A DNA stretch of 64,000 nucleotides from SCTD01 sp963784675 (GTDB taxonomy: Bacteria; Actinomycetota; Actinomycetes; Mycobacteriales; SCTD01): positions 363,426-427,425 of the forward strand of contig CAWASE010000002.1 of assembly GCA_963784675.1 (NCBI GenBank). Reading direction: 5' to 3'. Shown here piece after piece: positions 35,264 to 45,631 of the stretch. The translations under genes were made by a program, and so were the position numbers. Numbering within the stretch: position 1 is the first letter of the stretch; every line of letters begins with the position of its first letter. Below the pieces are notes generated by a model. The model made no database searches, was not told where the DNA came from, and saw only the letters and a program-made list of their open reading frames with translations.

Positions 35264-38200
35264 ATGGCCGCAGGACGCGCCGGGGGAGCGAGCGGCGGGC
35301 TCGACGTCCGTCGGCTCACCTCGCGCCCGGAGCTGCTGTTCGTGCTGGCCCTCATCGCCCTGGTCGCGCTGCTCCCAGAGCACCTGCCGCTGGGCATCGC
35401 CGGCCTCGGCGTCGTCTCCGGCTGCCTGCTCGGCCTGCACGCGATGGGCATCGCCCTGCTGTACTCGCGCTCGTCGATCCTCAGCTTCGCGCAGTTCGGG
35501 CTCGGGGGCGCGGCGGCGGTGCTGTTCTACCTCTGGGTCTACTACAACCAGTGGGCCGTCCTTGCTGAGGGCCTGTGCCGCTGCCTGGCCCCCGACGGCT
35601 CCGGACTCGGCGACCTGCAGCACAACCCCGACGGCTTCCGGGAGGTGCTCGGCGCCACCCACCCGTGGGTGCTCGTGCTCAACGCCGTCCTCAGCGCCGC
35701 GCTGGGCCTGCTGCTGGCCGCCGACACCGGCCGCCGGGTGTTCCTGGCCGTCGCCGGCCTGTTCGCCCGGGCCCCGCGCATCGTGCCGACCGTCGCCACG
35801 CTCGCCTTCGCGATCGCGTTGGGCGGCGCCCCGGGGCTGCTGAGCACCCGGCTCCAGTCGCCGTTCGGCTACCACATCTTCTCCTGGTTCCCCTACGGCC
35901 CCCGGCCCGGCACGGGCGAGGACGGCACCCCTGCCATCCCCGAGGGCACCTTCCACGCCCCCGGCCAGGACGCCTGGGCGTTCACGCTGCCCGGTGGCGC
36001 GCGGTTCCACCTGTACGACGTGCTGGTCGTCGTCGTCGCCCTGTCGGCGCTGGCCCTGCTGGTCGTCCGGTTCCGGCTCGGCCGGCGGGGGCTGGCCAGC
36101 CGCGCCACCGCGTCCAACGTCGAGCGCGCGGCCACGCTCGGGGTCGACGTCATCACCGAGTCCACGCAGCCGTGGGTCGTCGCCGGCGTGCTCAGCGGCA
36201 TGGCCGGCATCCTGAGCGTCACCCTCGCCGCCAACGTCCCCAACACCGGCCTGGACACCGCGACGCTGACCATCGTGCTGGGGGCTGTCGTGCTGGCCAG
36301 GATGACCAGCCCGGGATGGGCACTCGGAGCCGCGGTCCTGCTGTCCGTGCTGGACCAGGGCATGTTCTGGAACTTCGGCTCCCGGAGCCAGTTCCAGGGC
36401 TCGCTCGTGGTCATCATCGGGATCGCGTTGCTCCTGCAGCGCGGCCGGGTCAGCCGCGCCGAGCAGCAGGCCCAGTCCGCCTTCACGACGTCGCCCGAGC
36501 CGGTCGCGGTCCCCGCCCGCTGGCGACGCGCTCCCGGCGTGAACGGCGTGCTGCGGGGCGCCTTCGTCCTCACCGGCCTGTTCTTCGCCGGGTACCCGCT
36601 GATCGCCAGCCCGCGCCAGCTGAGCCTGGGCATCGGGGTCGTCGCGTACGCGGTCCTGGCCATGTCGCTGCTCGTGCTCTCGGGCTGGGCCGGTCAGGTC
36701 AGCCTCGGCCAGCTCGCGCTCGGCGCCGTCTCGGGGTACCTGGTCGTGTTCGCCGGCCAGTCCTGGCACCTGCCGCTCCCGCTCGCGCTGGTGCTGGGAG
36801 CGCTGGCCAGCGCCCTCGTGTCCCCCTGGTCGGGCTGCCTGCTCTACGCCTGCCAGGACCGTTCGTCGCGATCATGACGCTCGCGTTCGCGCTGGCCGTG
36901 CCCGCCGTGCTCCTGGACCCGCAGCTGCTGGGGCAGTACCTGCCCGGCACCTTGGACCGCCCGGTGCTGCTCGGCCTGGATCTGGGCTCGGACCGGTACT
37001 TCTACTGGCTGTCGCTGCTGGTGCTGCTCGCCGTCGTCGGGATGGTCAGCGGGCTGCGCCGGTCCAGGCTCCGCCGCACGCTCATCGCCGCCCGTGACAA
37101 CGCCAACGCCGCGTCGGCCTTCGGCGTCGACCTCACTCGGCTGCGGCTGGAGGCGTTCGCCGTCTCCGGCTTCGTCGCGGGCATCGGCGGCGGGCTGCTC
37201 GCCTACGCCAACGGGGGAGTCCAGGCCGAGACGTTCTCGGCCGGCAACAGCATCGTCGTCTTCCTCATCGTCGTGGTCGGCGGGCTGTCTGCGGTGTCCG
37301 GCCCGGTGATCGGCGCCGTCGTCTTCGGCCTGGCGCAGATCGGCGGCGTCGTCTGGCTGGCGCTGCTCAACGGCCTCGGCACGATCGTCGTGCTGGCCAT
37401 CCGGCCGAGCGGCCTGTCCGGGGTGCTGTTCAGCCTGCGCGACGCCGTCGTCCGCGTCATCCTGCACCTGCAGGGGGTGGACCAGGTCGCCACGGCCGGA
37501 CCCGGCGGGCGCATCGCCGTCGCCGACCGGGGAGCGCAGGCCGAGGCCGTGCCCGTGCGGTACCGCCTCGTCGGGGACGGCTACGGCCCCGTCGAGGGGA
37601 CCCGGTTGCGCCAGGTCCAGGGCGTGCAGGACACCGAGGTCCAGGAGGTCGGTGCGCAGCGGGCCGGCGCGGATGCCTCCAGCGGATCCGACGACGAGGT
37701 CGCGAGCCTGGCCGAGCAGATCGACGACGCCGTCGCCGTGCTGGCCTGCGAGCGGCTGGACGTCACCTACGGAGGGGCGCTCGCACTGCAGGGCGTCACC
37801 CTGTCGCTGGCTCCCGGCGAGATCCTCGCGGTGGTCGGGCTCAACGGCGCCGGCAAGACGTCGCTGCTGCGGGCGCTCGCCGGATTGGAACCGGCGGCGC
37901 ACGGGTCCGTCCGGCTCGGTGGTGAGGACGTCACGACGTGGTTCCCGCAGTTCCGGGCCGGAGCCGGCGTCGCCTTCGTACCGGGTGGCGCGGCTGTGCT
38001 GGCCACCCTGACCGTGCGGGAGAACCTTCTTGTCGCCGGTGGTGACGAGGACGGCGTGCAGGAGATGTGTCGCCGTTTCCCGGCGCTGAGCGAGCGGCTG
38101 GAGACCTCCGCCGGCAACCTGTCCGGCGGCGAGCAGCAGGTGCTGGCCGTGGCGCAGGCGGTGCTGCGGCGCCCCTCCGTGCTGCTGGTCGACGAGCTGT

Positions 38201-39276
38201 CGCTGGGGTTGTCGCCGGAGGCGCTCGCCACGGTGCTGGAGCTCGTCGCCGAGCTCTCCCGCGCCGGCACCGCCGTGGTCCTGGTCGAGCAGTCCATCAG
38301 CACGGCGATGTCGGTCGCCGACACCGCGCTGTTCCTGGAGGGCGGCCGGGTGCGCTACTGCGGTCCGGCCCATCAGCTGCGCGACCACCCTGAGCTGTTC
38401 GCCTCCGTGGCGTTCGGGGCCGGCGGCGTCGCGACCTCTGGCGCCGGTTCCGAGCTGGCCCGCGGGCGCGCCAGCCGCGGCGAGCGCGACGTCGTGCTGT
38501 CGGTGCAAGGGCTGTGCGCCGCCTATGGGCCGGTCCGGGTCGTCGAGGGCGTCGACCTGGAGATCGCCGCCGGCGAGGTCGTCGGTGTTCTGGGCCCCAA
38601 CGGAGCCGGCAAGACCAGTCTGTTCGACGCCATCTCCGGCGCGCTGTCGGTCACCGACGGCACGGTGACCCTGGCCGGTGAGGACGTCACGACGCTCGCG
38701 CCGCACCAGCGTGCGCAGCGCGGGCTGATGCGCTCGTTCCAGAACGTCCGGCTGTTCCCCTCCCTGACCGTGCGCGACTGCATCGCCGTGGCGCTGGAGA
38801 CCCGGTTGCAGGTCAGATCAGCGGCGTTCTCGAGCCTCTGGCTGCCGCCCGCACGGGCCGAGGAGCGCCGCGTCGTCGAGCGCGTCGACGTCCTGATCGA
38901 GCTGCTGCAGCTGGAGCGGGTGGCCGACAGCCCCGTCGCCAGCCTGTCCCTCGGGACCCGCCGGATGGTCGACCTGGCCTGTCAGCTGGCCGCCCGACCC
39001 AAGGTGCTGCTGCTCGACGAGCCGGCGTCCGGGCTCGCCCAGGCCGAGACCGAGCTGCTCGGTCCGCTGGTCTCGCGGATCAGCAGCGACCTGGACTGTG
39101 CCGTCCTGATCATCGAGCACAACGTGCAGGTGCTGGCCTCCGTCGCCCACCGCCTCGTCGCCATGCAGGCCGGCGCCGTCATCTCCGAGGGCACCCCCAC
39201 GCGGGTGCTCGAGGATCCCCACGTCCGCGCCGCCTACTTCGGCGCAGAACGCCAACCCGAGCTGGTCGGTCCGTGA
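35264..39276 (+). CDS. Single-chain branched-chain-amino-acid-type ABC transporter (LivH-LivM-LivF-LivG), frameshifted by one base
   Basis: Start ATG 35264 (aggtgg ahead). After restoring one C in the run 36822-36826 the frame codes about 1337 residues in four modules. A LivH-like permease (about 20-400) and a LivM-like permease (about 420-730, SGWAGQVSLGQLALG; after the break GLPALRLPGPFVAIMTLAFAL) come first. Then NBD1 (about 827-1052; Walker A GLNGAGKT, signature LSGGEQQ, Walker B LLVDE, H-loop replaced by VEQS as in LivF) and NBD2 (about 1076-1326; GPNGAGKT, signature LSLGT, LLLDEP, IIEHN, LivG-like). LivH and LivM are in frame before the indel, and LivM-NBD1-NBD2 after it, so only one repair is needed. 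Substrate unknown; the partner binding protein is the last gene of the operon. Confidence 0.8.
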
Positions 39277-40424
39277 CCCAGCCCTCGAAAGGACACCGCA
39301 GCACCATGGCACTCGCATCCAGCCCAGGCACCGCACCGCGATCGGTACGACCTGCTCGCGGCGACGGACCGGCCCGGTCCAACGGGCGCAGCGTCCCGGT
39401 CGCCGCTGACGCGGCCCGTCGGCGCACGCCACCGAACGCGACGAAGGCGATGACCGCGGAGGGCTTCAAGGCAGCCTTCGAGCGCATCGTCGCCAACGCC
39501 TCGCTGGTCATCAAGGGCAAGGAGCCGCAGGTGCGGCTCGTGCTCACGGCCATGCTCGCCGACGGGCACTGCCTGCTGGAGGACATGCCCGGCACCGGCA
39601 AGACGATGATGGCCCGCGCCCTGTCGGCCTCCATCGACGCGCAGGTCAACCGCATCCAGTGCACGCCCGACCTGCTCCCGTCCGACGTCACGGGCGCTCC
39701 GGTGCTCGACACCCGCAACGCCACCTTCACCTTCCGCAAGGGCCCGGTCTTCGCCAACGTCCTGCTCGTCGACGAGATCAACCGTGCTACCCCGAAGACG
39801 CAGAGCGCCCTGCTGGAGGCCATGCAGGAGCGCAACGTCACCCTCGACGGCCAGACCCACAAGCTGCCCGTCCCGTTCCTGATCCTCGCGACGCAGAACC
39901 CGGTGGAGCAGGCCGGCACCTTCCCGCTGCCCGAGGCGCAGCTCGACCGCTTCCTCATCAAGCTCTCGGTCGGCTACCCCGACCGGATCGCCGAGGGTGA
40001 GCTGCTCGACGCCAACTCCTCCACCGAGGCGATCACCCGGCTGGGCCCGGTCTCCTCCACCGAGGAGATCGTGGCGATGCAGCGCTTCTGCAACGACGTC
40101 GAGCTGCCCGAGCCGGTGAAGATGTACATCGTCGACGTGTGCCAGGCGACGCGCGTCGACACCTCGCTGCTCATGGGCGCCAGCTCGCGGGCGTCGATCT
40201 CGCTGGTGAAGGCGTCCCGCGTACGAGCCGCCTCCCAGGGCCGCAGCGTGGTCCTGCCCGACGACGTGCGCGCGCTGCTGTCCGCCGTCATCGAGCACCG
40301 TCTGATCCTCACGCCGGACGCCCAGCTGCGCGACGAGACCGTCTCGGCCGTGCTCCAGCGCATCCTCACCCGCATCCCCGTGCCGCTGGGTGTCGGGGAC
40401 ACGGCTTCCCTGCGGGGCAACTGA
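39273..40424 (+). CDS. MoxR-family AAA+ ATPase
   Basis: The GTG at 39273 overlaps the transporter stop (GTGA); an ATG at 39306 with aaagga ahead is an alternative, and the intervening residues are disordered. The 383-residue protein has Walker A EDMPGTGKTMMAR, Walker B LLVDEINRATPK, the pre-sensor LLEAMQERNVTLDG, sensor 1 ILATQNP and a C-terminal lid with an Arg-rich segment SRASISLVKASR. MoxR ATPases act as chaperone-like machines that activate or assemble partner proteins. DUF58 proteins are their usual neighbour, and here the DUF58 gene follows 5 bases on. Confidence 0.92.
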   Translation: MTQPSKGHRSTMALASSPGTAPRSVRPARGDGPARSNGRSVPVAADAARRRTPPNATKAMTAEGFKAAFERIVANASLVIKGKEPQVRLVLTAMLADGHCLLEDMPGTGKTMMARALSASIDAQVNRIQCTPDLLPSDVTGAPVLDTRNATFTFRKGPVFANVLLVDEINRATPKTQSALLEAMQERNVTLDGQTHKLPVPFLILATQNPVEQAGTFPLPEAQLDRFLIKLSVGYPDRIAEGELLDANSSTEAITRLGPVSSTEEIVAMQRFCNDVELPEPVKMYIVDVCQATRVDTSLLMGASSRASISLVKASRVRAASQGRSVVLPDDVRALLSAVIEHRLILTPDAQLRDETVSAVLQRILTRIPVPLGVGDTASLRGN

Positions 40425-40428
40425 CCAA

Positions 40429-41691
40429 ATGGCACGCCTACGCAACAGTGGCGCCGGCGGCGAGATCGCCGGCGTGGCCGCCCTCGTCGAGCGCTTCACC
40501 GGGCTGACGGCGGCCGGCTCCAGCCTGCTCGCTGTCAGCGTGCTCGGTTATGCGCTGGCTCGACTGGTCGGTGGTCAGGCGCTGCTGCTGCTGGTCTACG
40601 CCGGCCTGCTGGTCGTGGCCGGATCGGCTGCGGCGTCGCGCCGCAAGCGCCGTCTGGTGGCCGAGCGCTCGGACCTGCCGACCCGGATGAGGGTGGGGCA
40701 GTCCGCGGAGGTCGAGCTGACCCTGTCGGCGCCGAACGGGACGCTGCGGGCCTTCGTCGTGCACGAGCACCTGTCGCCGCTGCTGGCCGACCCGGTGCGG
40801 GTCCTCGTGCCGAGCGTCGGCGGCGAGGAAGGCTTTGCGCACCGCTACACCATCAAGCCGACGCTGCGCGGGGTCTACCAGCTGGGCCCGTTGTCGGCCG
40901 TATGGACCGACCCGTTCGGGTTGGCCCGGCACGAGCAGGTGCTCACCGAGGCGGTCGACGTCGTCGTGCACCCGGGCACCGACGCCGTCTTCGACCGGCC
41001 GCTCACCCGGATGTGGGAGGACCCGCCGTTCCGCCCGCCGGTCAGCAAGCCGTGGCCACAGGGCTTCGAGTTCTACGGCATGCGCGACTACGTGCCCGGT
41101 GACGACCCCCGGCGCATCGTCTGGACCGCCGCGGCGCGGACCGGGCGCTACCTGGTGCGCGAGTCCGAGCAGGGCATCACCGACCGCGTCACGCTGGTGC
41201 TGGACAACGACCGGGCCCGGCACAGCTCCGGCTCTCCCTCCGAGACGTTCGAGACGGCCGTCCGCGCCGTGGCCTCGCTGGGCGCCTACAACATCAAGCT
41301 CGGGTTCTCGGTGCGGTTGGTCTCCAACGACGCCACCGTCTCGAAAGAGCTGCGGGGCAGCCGGGCTCGCATCTCGCTGCTGGACGACCTGGCGCGCCTG
41401 CAGCTGGCCGATGCGCCGGTGCAGAACGCCATCGAGCGCATCCTGCTGGAGCGGCGCGGGGACACGCACATGGTGATCGTGTCGACGGACTTCGACAACC
41501 GGACCGCTGCGCGCGTGCGGGTCCTGACGAACAAGGGGATGTCGTTGGTGGTGGCGCTGGTGCAGTGGGACGAGAGCGATCCCAACGCCACCCGTCGCGC
41601 GCGCGAGTGCGGCGCGCAGGTCGTCACGATCAGTCCTGGGCAGCAGCTGTCGACAGCGTTCGCCCACGGCCTCGGGCTGGCTGTGCGATGA
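40429..41691 (+). CDS. DUF58-domain membrane protein
   Basis: This 420-residue protein starts at ATG 40429. Two adjacent membrane helices lie near the N-terminus (about residues 25-65, LLAVSVLGYALA and LLLLVYAGLLVVAGS). A beta-rich segment ends in QLGPLSAVWTDPFGLARHEQ. The DUF58 core is GFEFYGMRDYVPGDDPRRIVWTAAARTGRYLVRESEQ (decisive piece RDYVPGDDPRRIVW). A VWA-like fold follows with TLVLDND. DUF58 proteins accompany MoxR ATPases in operons often linked to envelope or stress functions. The stop overlaps the next gene (ATGA). Confidence 0.9.
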   Translation: MARLRNSGAGGEIAGVAALVERFTGLTAAGSSLLAVSVLGYALARLVGGQALLLLVYAGLLVVAGSAAASRRKRRLVAERSDLPTRMRVGQSAEVELTLSAPNGTLRAFVVHEHLSPLLADPVRVLVPSVGGEEGFAHRYTIKPTLRGVYQLGPLSAVWTDPFGLARHEQVLTEAVDVVVHPGTDAVFDRPLTRMWEDPPFRPPVSKPWPQGFEFYGMRDYVPGDDPRRIVWTAAARTGRYLVRESEQGITDRVTLVLDNDRARHSSGSPSETFETAVRAVASLGAYNIKLGFSVRLVSNDATVSKELRGSRARISLLDDLARLQLADAPVQNAIERILLERRGDTHMVIVSTDFDNRTAARVRVLTNKGMSLVVALVQWDESDPNATRRARECGAQVVTISPGQQLSTAFAHGLGLAVR

Positions 41692-44621
41692 CGTCGGTCC
41701 TGGAGCCCGTCGCACCGCCGGAGCTGACGCCCGACCTGCGGCCGCCGGCCCTGGACCGGCTCGACGACCTCGAGGCCGAGCGACTGGGGTCTGTCGAGGA
41801 GGAGGGCGAGTCGGTCAGCACCGTCTCGCTGAGCCTTTCGGTCGTCTCCGCCGCGCTGTCCTCCGCGGGCGCCGCCTGGATGGTCGGCGGCATCTTCCGC
41901 GGCCCTGAGGCGCGGCTGGTCGCGTTCCTCGGCGTCGCGCTCGGTGTCGGTCTGGTCTTCGCCGCCACGCGGTTCCGGCTGGCCGTGCTGCAGTACCTCG
42001 TCCTGCCTGCGGCCCTGGTCGTCGGCGCGTTGCTGATGAGCTCGGTGTCAGGCGCAGGCACGTCCAGCCTGCCGGCCCTGGTCAAGGACGCCGTCACCTC
42101 CAGCCAGGTGCTGCAGCCGCCGATCGACTTCGCGCCCGGCTGGCAGCTCATCCTCGTGGTCGTCCTGGCGCTGCTGTCGTCCGCCGCGGCGACGCTCGCG
42201 CTGTCGTGGCGCCGGCCTCGCCTCGCGGTGGCCGTGCCCGCGCCGCTGACGATCGTGGCCGCGCTGGCCCAGCCGGCCGGCACCGCGGTCGTCACCAGCG
42301 CGGTCGCCGTCGGCTTCGTCCTCATCGCGCTGGCCACCTCCTACGCCGCCGACGGCGTCGGCGAGACCTTCGACGCCGGCTTCGAGCTGCGTCGCATCGG
42401 CCGGTCGCTGCTGGTCGGGGTGCTGCTGGTGGCCGCCCTCATCGCCGCGAGCAAGGTGTCGTTCCTGTTCCCGGAGTCCGACTCCCGCCGGGTGGTGCCG
42501 CCGCGGCGTCCGCCGATCAGCCCGCCGCAACCGGACGTGCCCCTCTACACCGTGCGGGGCGACCTGGCCGGACCGCTGCGCGTCGGCGTCATCGACGTGT
42601 ACGACCTCAAGGAGAAGGCCTGGCTGCTGCCGCCGGTCGACAGCCAGCGGCTGCAGCGGTTGACGCTGCCGACGGAGCTGCCCGGCGCCCCGGCGGCGAA
42701 CGGCACGCCGAAGGCGGTCTCGGTCACGGTGCAGCAGGCCACCGGTCGGCTGCTCCCCGCGCCGGCGGGCGCGCGTTCGGTCAAGGGCGACGCCACCGCT
42801 GATCTGGACCCGCGCACCCAGGTGCTCTCGCTCACCGGCCGTCCGGTCTTCACGGGTCTGACGTACGAGGTGTCCGCCAATCCCGCGCCCACCGGTCCAC
42901 AGCTCTCGGCGCTGGCCGAGCTCGAGGTGCCGACCGGCATCACCGAGTTCCTCACCGCTCCGACGGTGCCGCCCGCCGTCGAGGCCCTGCTGGCCAAGGC
43001 GCCGCAGCAGCCGTTCGCGCGGTTGCAGGCGCTCCGCGTCGAGCTGTACAAGACGTTCGTCGCCTCCGGTGCGGGCAAGCCGACGGACGTGTCGGCCGAG
43101 CGCGTCGTCGAGCTGCTCGGCGGCGCCACCGGCAACCCGTACGAGCTCACCGCGTCGGAGGCCCTGCTGGCCCGGTGGGCCGGTGTGCCGGCACGGATCG
43201 GCTTCGGCTACTACACCGCCGGGGCCGAACCGGGGGCGGAGGTCACCTTCCGGCCGAAGAACGCCGCGACCTACCTGGAGGCCTGGTTCGGCCCGTACGG
43301 ATGGGTGCCGATCGTCGGCACGCCGCCCAAGGCCCAGCAGAGCCTGTCGAACAACCAGCGCGACAACGACTCCACGATCACGGCGGCCGACGAGCTGGGC
43401 ATCAACGTGTACCTGCCCGTGCTGCGCCCCGACCGGCTGCCGATCTACGCCTACGCCCGCTACTTCCTGGTGCGCGCGCTACCCGTCGTCACGCTGCTGG
43501 GCCTGACGTTGCTGCTGTATCCGTTGGTGCTCAAGCGCGTCCGGCGGCGGCGACGGGCCCGCTGGGCGCTCGCCCACGGCCCGGCCGGAGCCATCGCCGT
43601 CGCCTATGCAGGTCTGCGCGACCAGATGCTGGACCTCGCGCTGCCGGGTCGACGCACGACCCCGCTGGAGCTGCTGGAGCAGGTCGCCGAGGACGAGGAG
43701 CACGCCGAGCTCGCCTGGCTGGTCACCCGGGGTCTGTGGGGCGACCTGCGCGGGAGCCTGACGGAAGAGGACTCCGCCACGGCGGTGCAGCTCGCGAGCT
43801 CGGTCACGCGTCGGCTGACCAAGGCCCAGCCCGAGACCGCCAGGCTCCTCGCGGCCGTGGCCCGGGCCAGCCTGCGCGACCCGTGGAGCACCGAGCTGCC
43901 GAACGTCTGGTGGGAACCGCGGCTGCGTGGTCGCCTCCCGTCCGTGCGGGTGCTGCTGCGCGAGTTGACGGGACGCCTGCGCCGACTGCGGCCGCAGGTC
44001 GCGACCTCGGCGGTGGTGCTGCTCGCCGTGACGCTGCTGGGGGGGTGCTCGGGCAGCGGGTCCGCCGACGCCGAGCCGGTCGTCGCGTTCCCCACCCGGA
44101 TCGCGCCGAGCGCGGTCGCCGGTCTGGTCGTGCAGGACGAAGCCAAAGCGTCCGCTGCCTACGCCAAGGGCGCCAAGGACCGCAACGTCATCGTCGAGCA
44201 GGGCAAGGTGCTCTCGTTCAACCGCAACGGGCTGGTGCAGGCCGCGCTGCAGGTGTCACAGCTCAAGCGGGGCTACGTCAGCAACGATCCCGAGGTCGCC
44301 GACGCGATCGCGCGCAGCGTCGGCCGGACCCGGACGCTGCGCCCGCAGGACACCCACGACCTGTACGCGCTGCAGGACGGCAGCCAACGCATCTACCTGT
44401 GGTTCCCGACCGTCAAGACGATGGCGCTGCTCGTCGTGCGTGCCGAGATCGACGCCGGCGCCGCCGAGGCGCTCGCCCGCGGCCTCATCGACTACGGCGA
44501 CGGCGGCGAGCTGAACGAGACGGCGCTCGCGGCCGCGCTGTCCGCGGTGCCGCCGGCCGCAGGCAGCCCCCCGCCCTCTGCACCGCCCCCCGCCGTCCCG
44601 AGCCCGGAGGCCTCCCGATGA
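41688..44621 (+). CDS. DUF3488/transglutaminase-fold membrane protein with degenerate active site and fused lipoprotein-like module
   Basis: The 977-residue protein has about six N-terminal membrane helices (residues 45-265), an extracellular domain containing a transglutaminase-like core (about 460-550), a helix (about 592-612), a cytoplasmic DUF4129-like segment, then a helix with an internal lipobox (VTLLGGC, Cys 787) and a final 190-residue exported-looking domain ending Pro-rich. The core matches TgpA-type enzymes (GVPARIGFGYY; EAWFGPYGWVPIVGTP). The three catalytic positions, however, read P/Y (in GNPYELT) for Cys, A (NAATYLEAW) for His and V (IVGTP) for Asp. It is probably catalytically dead. 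The start ATG 41688 overlaps the DUF58 stop. Confidence 0.8.
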   Translation: MTSVLEPVAPPELTPDLRPPALDRLDDLEAERLGSVEEEGESVSTVSLSLSVVSAALSSAGAAWMVGGIFRGPEARLVAFLGVALGVGLVFAATRFRLAVLQYLVLPAALVVGALLMSSVSGAGTSSLPALVKDAVTSSQVLQPPIDFAPGWQLILVVVLALLSSAAATLALSWRRPRLAVAVPAPLTIVAALAQPAGTAVVTSAVAVGFVLIALATSYAADGVGETFDAGFELRRIGRSLLVGVLLVAALIAASKVSFLFPESDSRRVVPPRRPPISPPQPDVPLYTVRGDLAGPLRVGVIDVYDLKEKAWLLPPVDSQRLQRLTLPTELPGAPAANGTPKAVSVTVQQATGRLLPAPAGARSVKGDATADLDPRTQVLSLTGRPVFTGLTYEVSANPAPTGPQLSALAELEVPTGITEFLTAPTVPPAVEALLAKAPQQPFARLQALRVELYKTFVASGAGKPTDVSAERVVELLGGATGNPYELTASEALLARWAGVPARIGFGYYTAGAEPGAEVTFRPKNAATYLEAWFGPYGWVPIVGTPPKAQQSLSNNQRDNDSTITAADELGINVYLPVLRPDRLPIYAYARYFLVRALPVVTLLGLTLLLYPLVLKRVRRRRRARWALAHGPAGAIAVAYAGLRDQMLDLALPGRRTTPLELLEQVAEDEEHAELAWLVTRGLWGDLRGSLTEEDSATAVQLASSVTRRLTKAQPETARLLAAVARASLRDPWSTELPNVWWEPRLRGRLPSVRVLLRELTGRLRRLRPQVATSAVVLLAVTLLGGCSGSGSADAEPVVAFPTRIAPSAVAGLVVQDEAKASAAYAKGAKDRNVIVEQGKVLSFNRNGLVQAALQVSQLKRGYVSNDPEVADAIARSVGRTRTLRPQDTHDLYALQDGSQRIYLWFPTVKTMALLVVRAEIDAGAAEALARGLIDYGDGGELNETALAAALSAVPPAAGSPPPSAPPPAVPSPEASR

Positions 44622-45631
44622 AGCGTCGCACCCCTGTCCTGCTGGCCCTGTCGACGGTCACGCTGCTCACCGGGTGCGGTCCGCACACCGATCTGCGGCT
44701 GGACCTGCGGGCCGTGTCGATCACCGTCCCGCGGCTGATCACACCGGCCGTCGAGCTGGTACCCGTGCCGGCCGTCGCCCCGCCGGTGGCCCTGCCGGCG
44801 CTGGCGGCCCTGCCCGTCATCCGTCGGCCTGCGCCGCTGGTCGCCCCACCCGCGGCCGCCGCCGTCCCCGTGCCGGCAGCGGTAGCGCCACCGACGCAGC
44901 GCTGCCCCAAGGCGGACCCCTTCGCCGTCCCGGAGCGCGAGCTGGCGCAGACGGTCGACGGACCCCCGGCGGCGCAGACGTTCCTGCAGACCGCCAGCGG
45001 CGCCTACGCGGGCGGCGCAGGAACCCCCGACAAGGGCTCCCTCGCCGGTGATGTCGAGGTGACGGTCACCGTGCTGGCGAGCGAGACCTCGACGCTCGGC
45101 CAGCAGCTGGACTCCTGGCAGGTGCTGCGGACCGACAAGGCGCGCAACGCCACGGTGCTGGAGGCGTACCGCTTCGTGCACCCGTCCACCGCCCCCGGAG
45201 CCACCGCGGGAGGCGTCTATCTCGTCGGGCTCGCGTGGAGCGACTCCGTGCGCGGCGACCTCGCGTTCGAGCCGGCAGGCAGCGGCCTGCAGATCCTGCC
45301 GAGTCCGGTGCAGCAGGCGCAGGCCGGCTTCCCGCAGTACGCCGGGACAGGAACCGACCCCGGCTCCCTGACCACGCTCGCCCTGACCAGGGACGTGCGA
45401 GGCGTCTCCCGCGTCGACGTCTGCGGCACCCTCGTCGACGCGTACGCCGTCGAGATGTCCGGCACGCTCACCACGCAGGACCGGCAGTACCAGCTGACCT
45501 GGACCCTGGACCTGGCGCTCGGCTACGGACCCACCGACGTCCGCCAGAACTTCACCATCAGCTCGGTGGCGGACGGGTTCACCTGGACCCGGGCGCTGCA
45601 GGACCTCACGACCCCCAAGGTGAGCGCATGA
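44618..45631 (+). CDS. Lipoprotein of unknown function in the MoxR/ABC operon
   Basis: The 337-residue product has a classical lipobox (MKRRTPVLLALSTVTLLTGC, Cys 20). A long Pro/Ala/Val linker (about residues 43-95) should span the wall. A beta-rich domain of about 220 residues with two cysteines (TQRCPKADPF; RVDVCGTLVDAY) follows. I recognise no family. Its start overlaps the transglutaminase-like gene stop (ATGA) and its stop overlaps the binding-protein start (ATGA), so it is translated as part of the set. A surface subunit helping the binding protein is a plausible role, not shown. Confidence 0.7.
   Translation: MKRRTPVLLALSTVTLLTGCGPHTDLRLDLRAVSITVPRLITPAVELVPVPAVAPPVALPALAALPVIRRPAPLVAPPAAAAVPVPAAVAPPTQRCPKADPFAVPERELAQTVDGPPAAQTFLQTASGAYAGGAGTPDKGSLAGDVEVTVTVLASETSTLGQQLDSWQVLRTDKARNATVLEAYRFVHPSTAPGATAGGVYLVGLAWSDSVRGDLAFEPAGSGLQILPSPVQQAQAGFPQYAGTGTDPGSLTTLALTRDVRGVSRVDVCGTLVDAYAVEMSGTLTTQDRQYQLTWTLDLALGYGPTDVRQNFTISSVADGFTWTRALQDLTTPKVSA

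Noticed and set aside
36844..38706. 620-codon minus-strand frame
   Set aside because: It lies antisense to the ATPase modules of the fused transporter and is His/Gln/Arg-rich without motifs.
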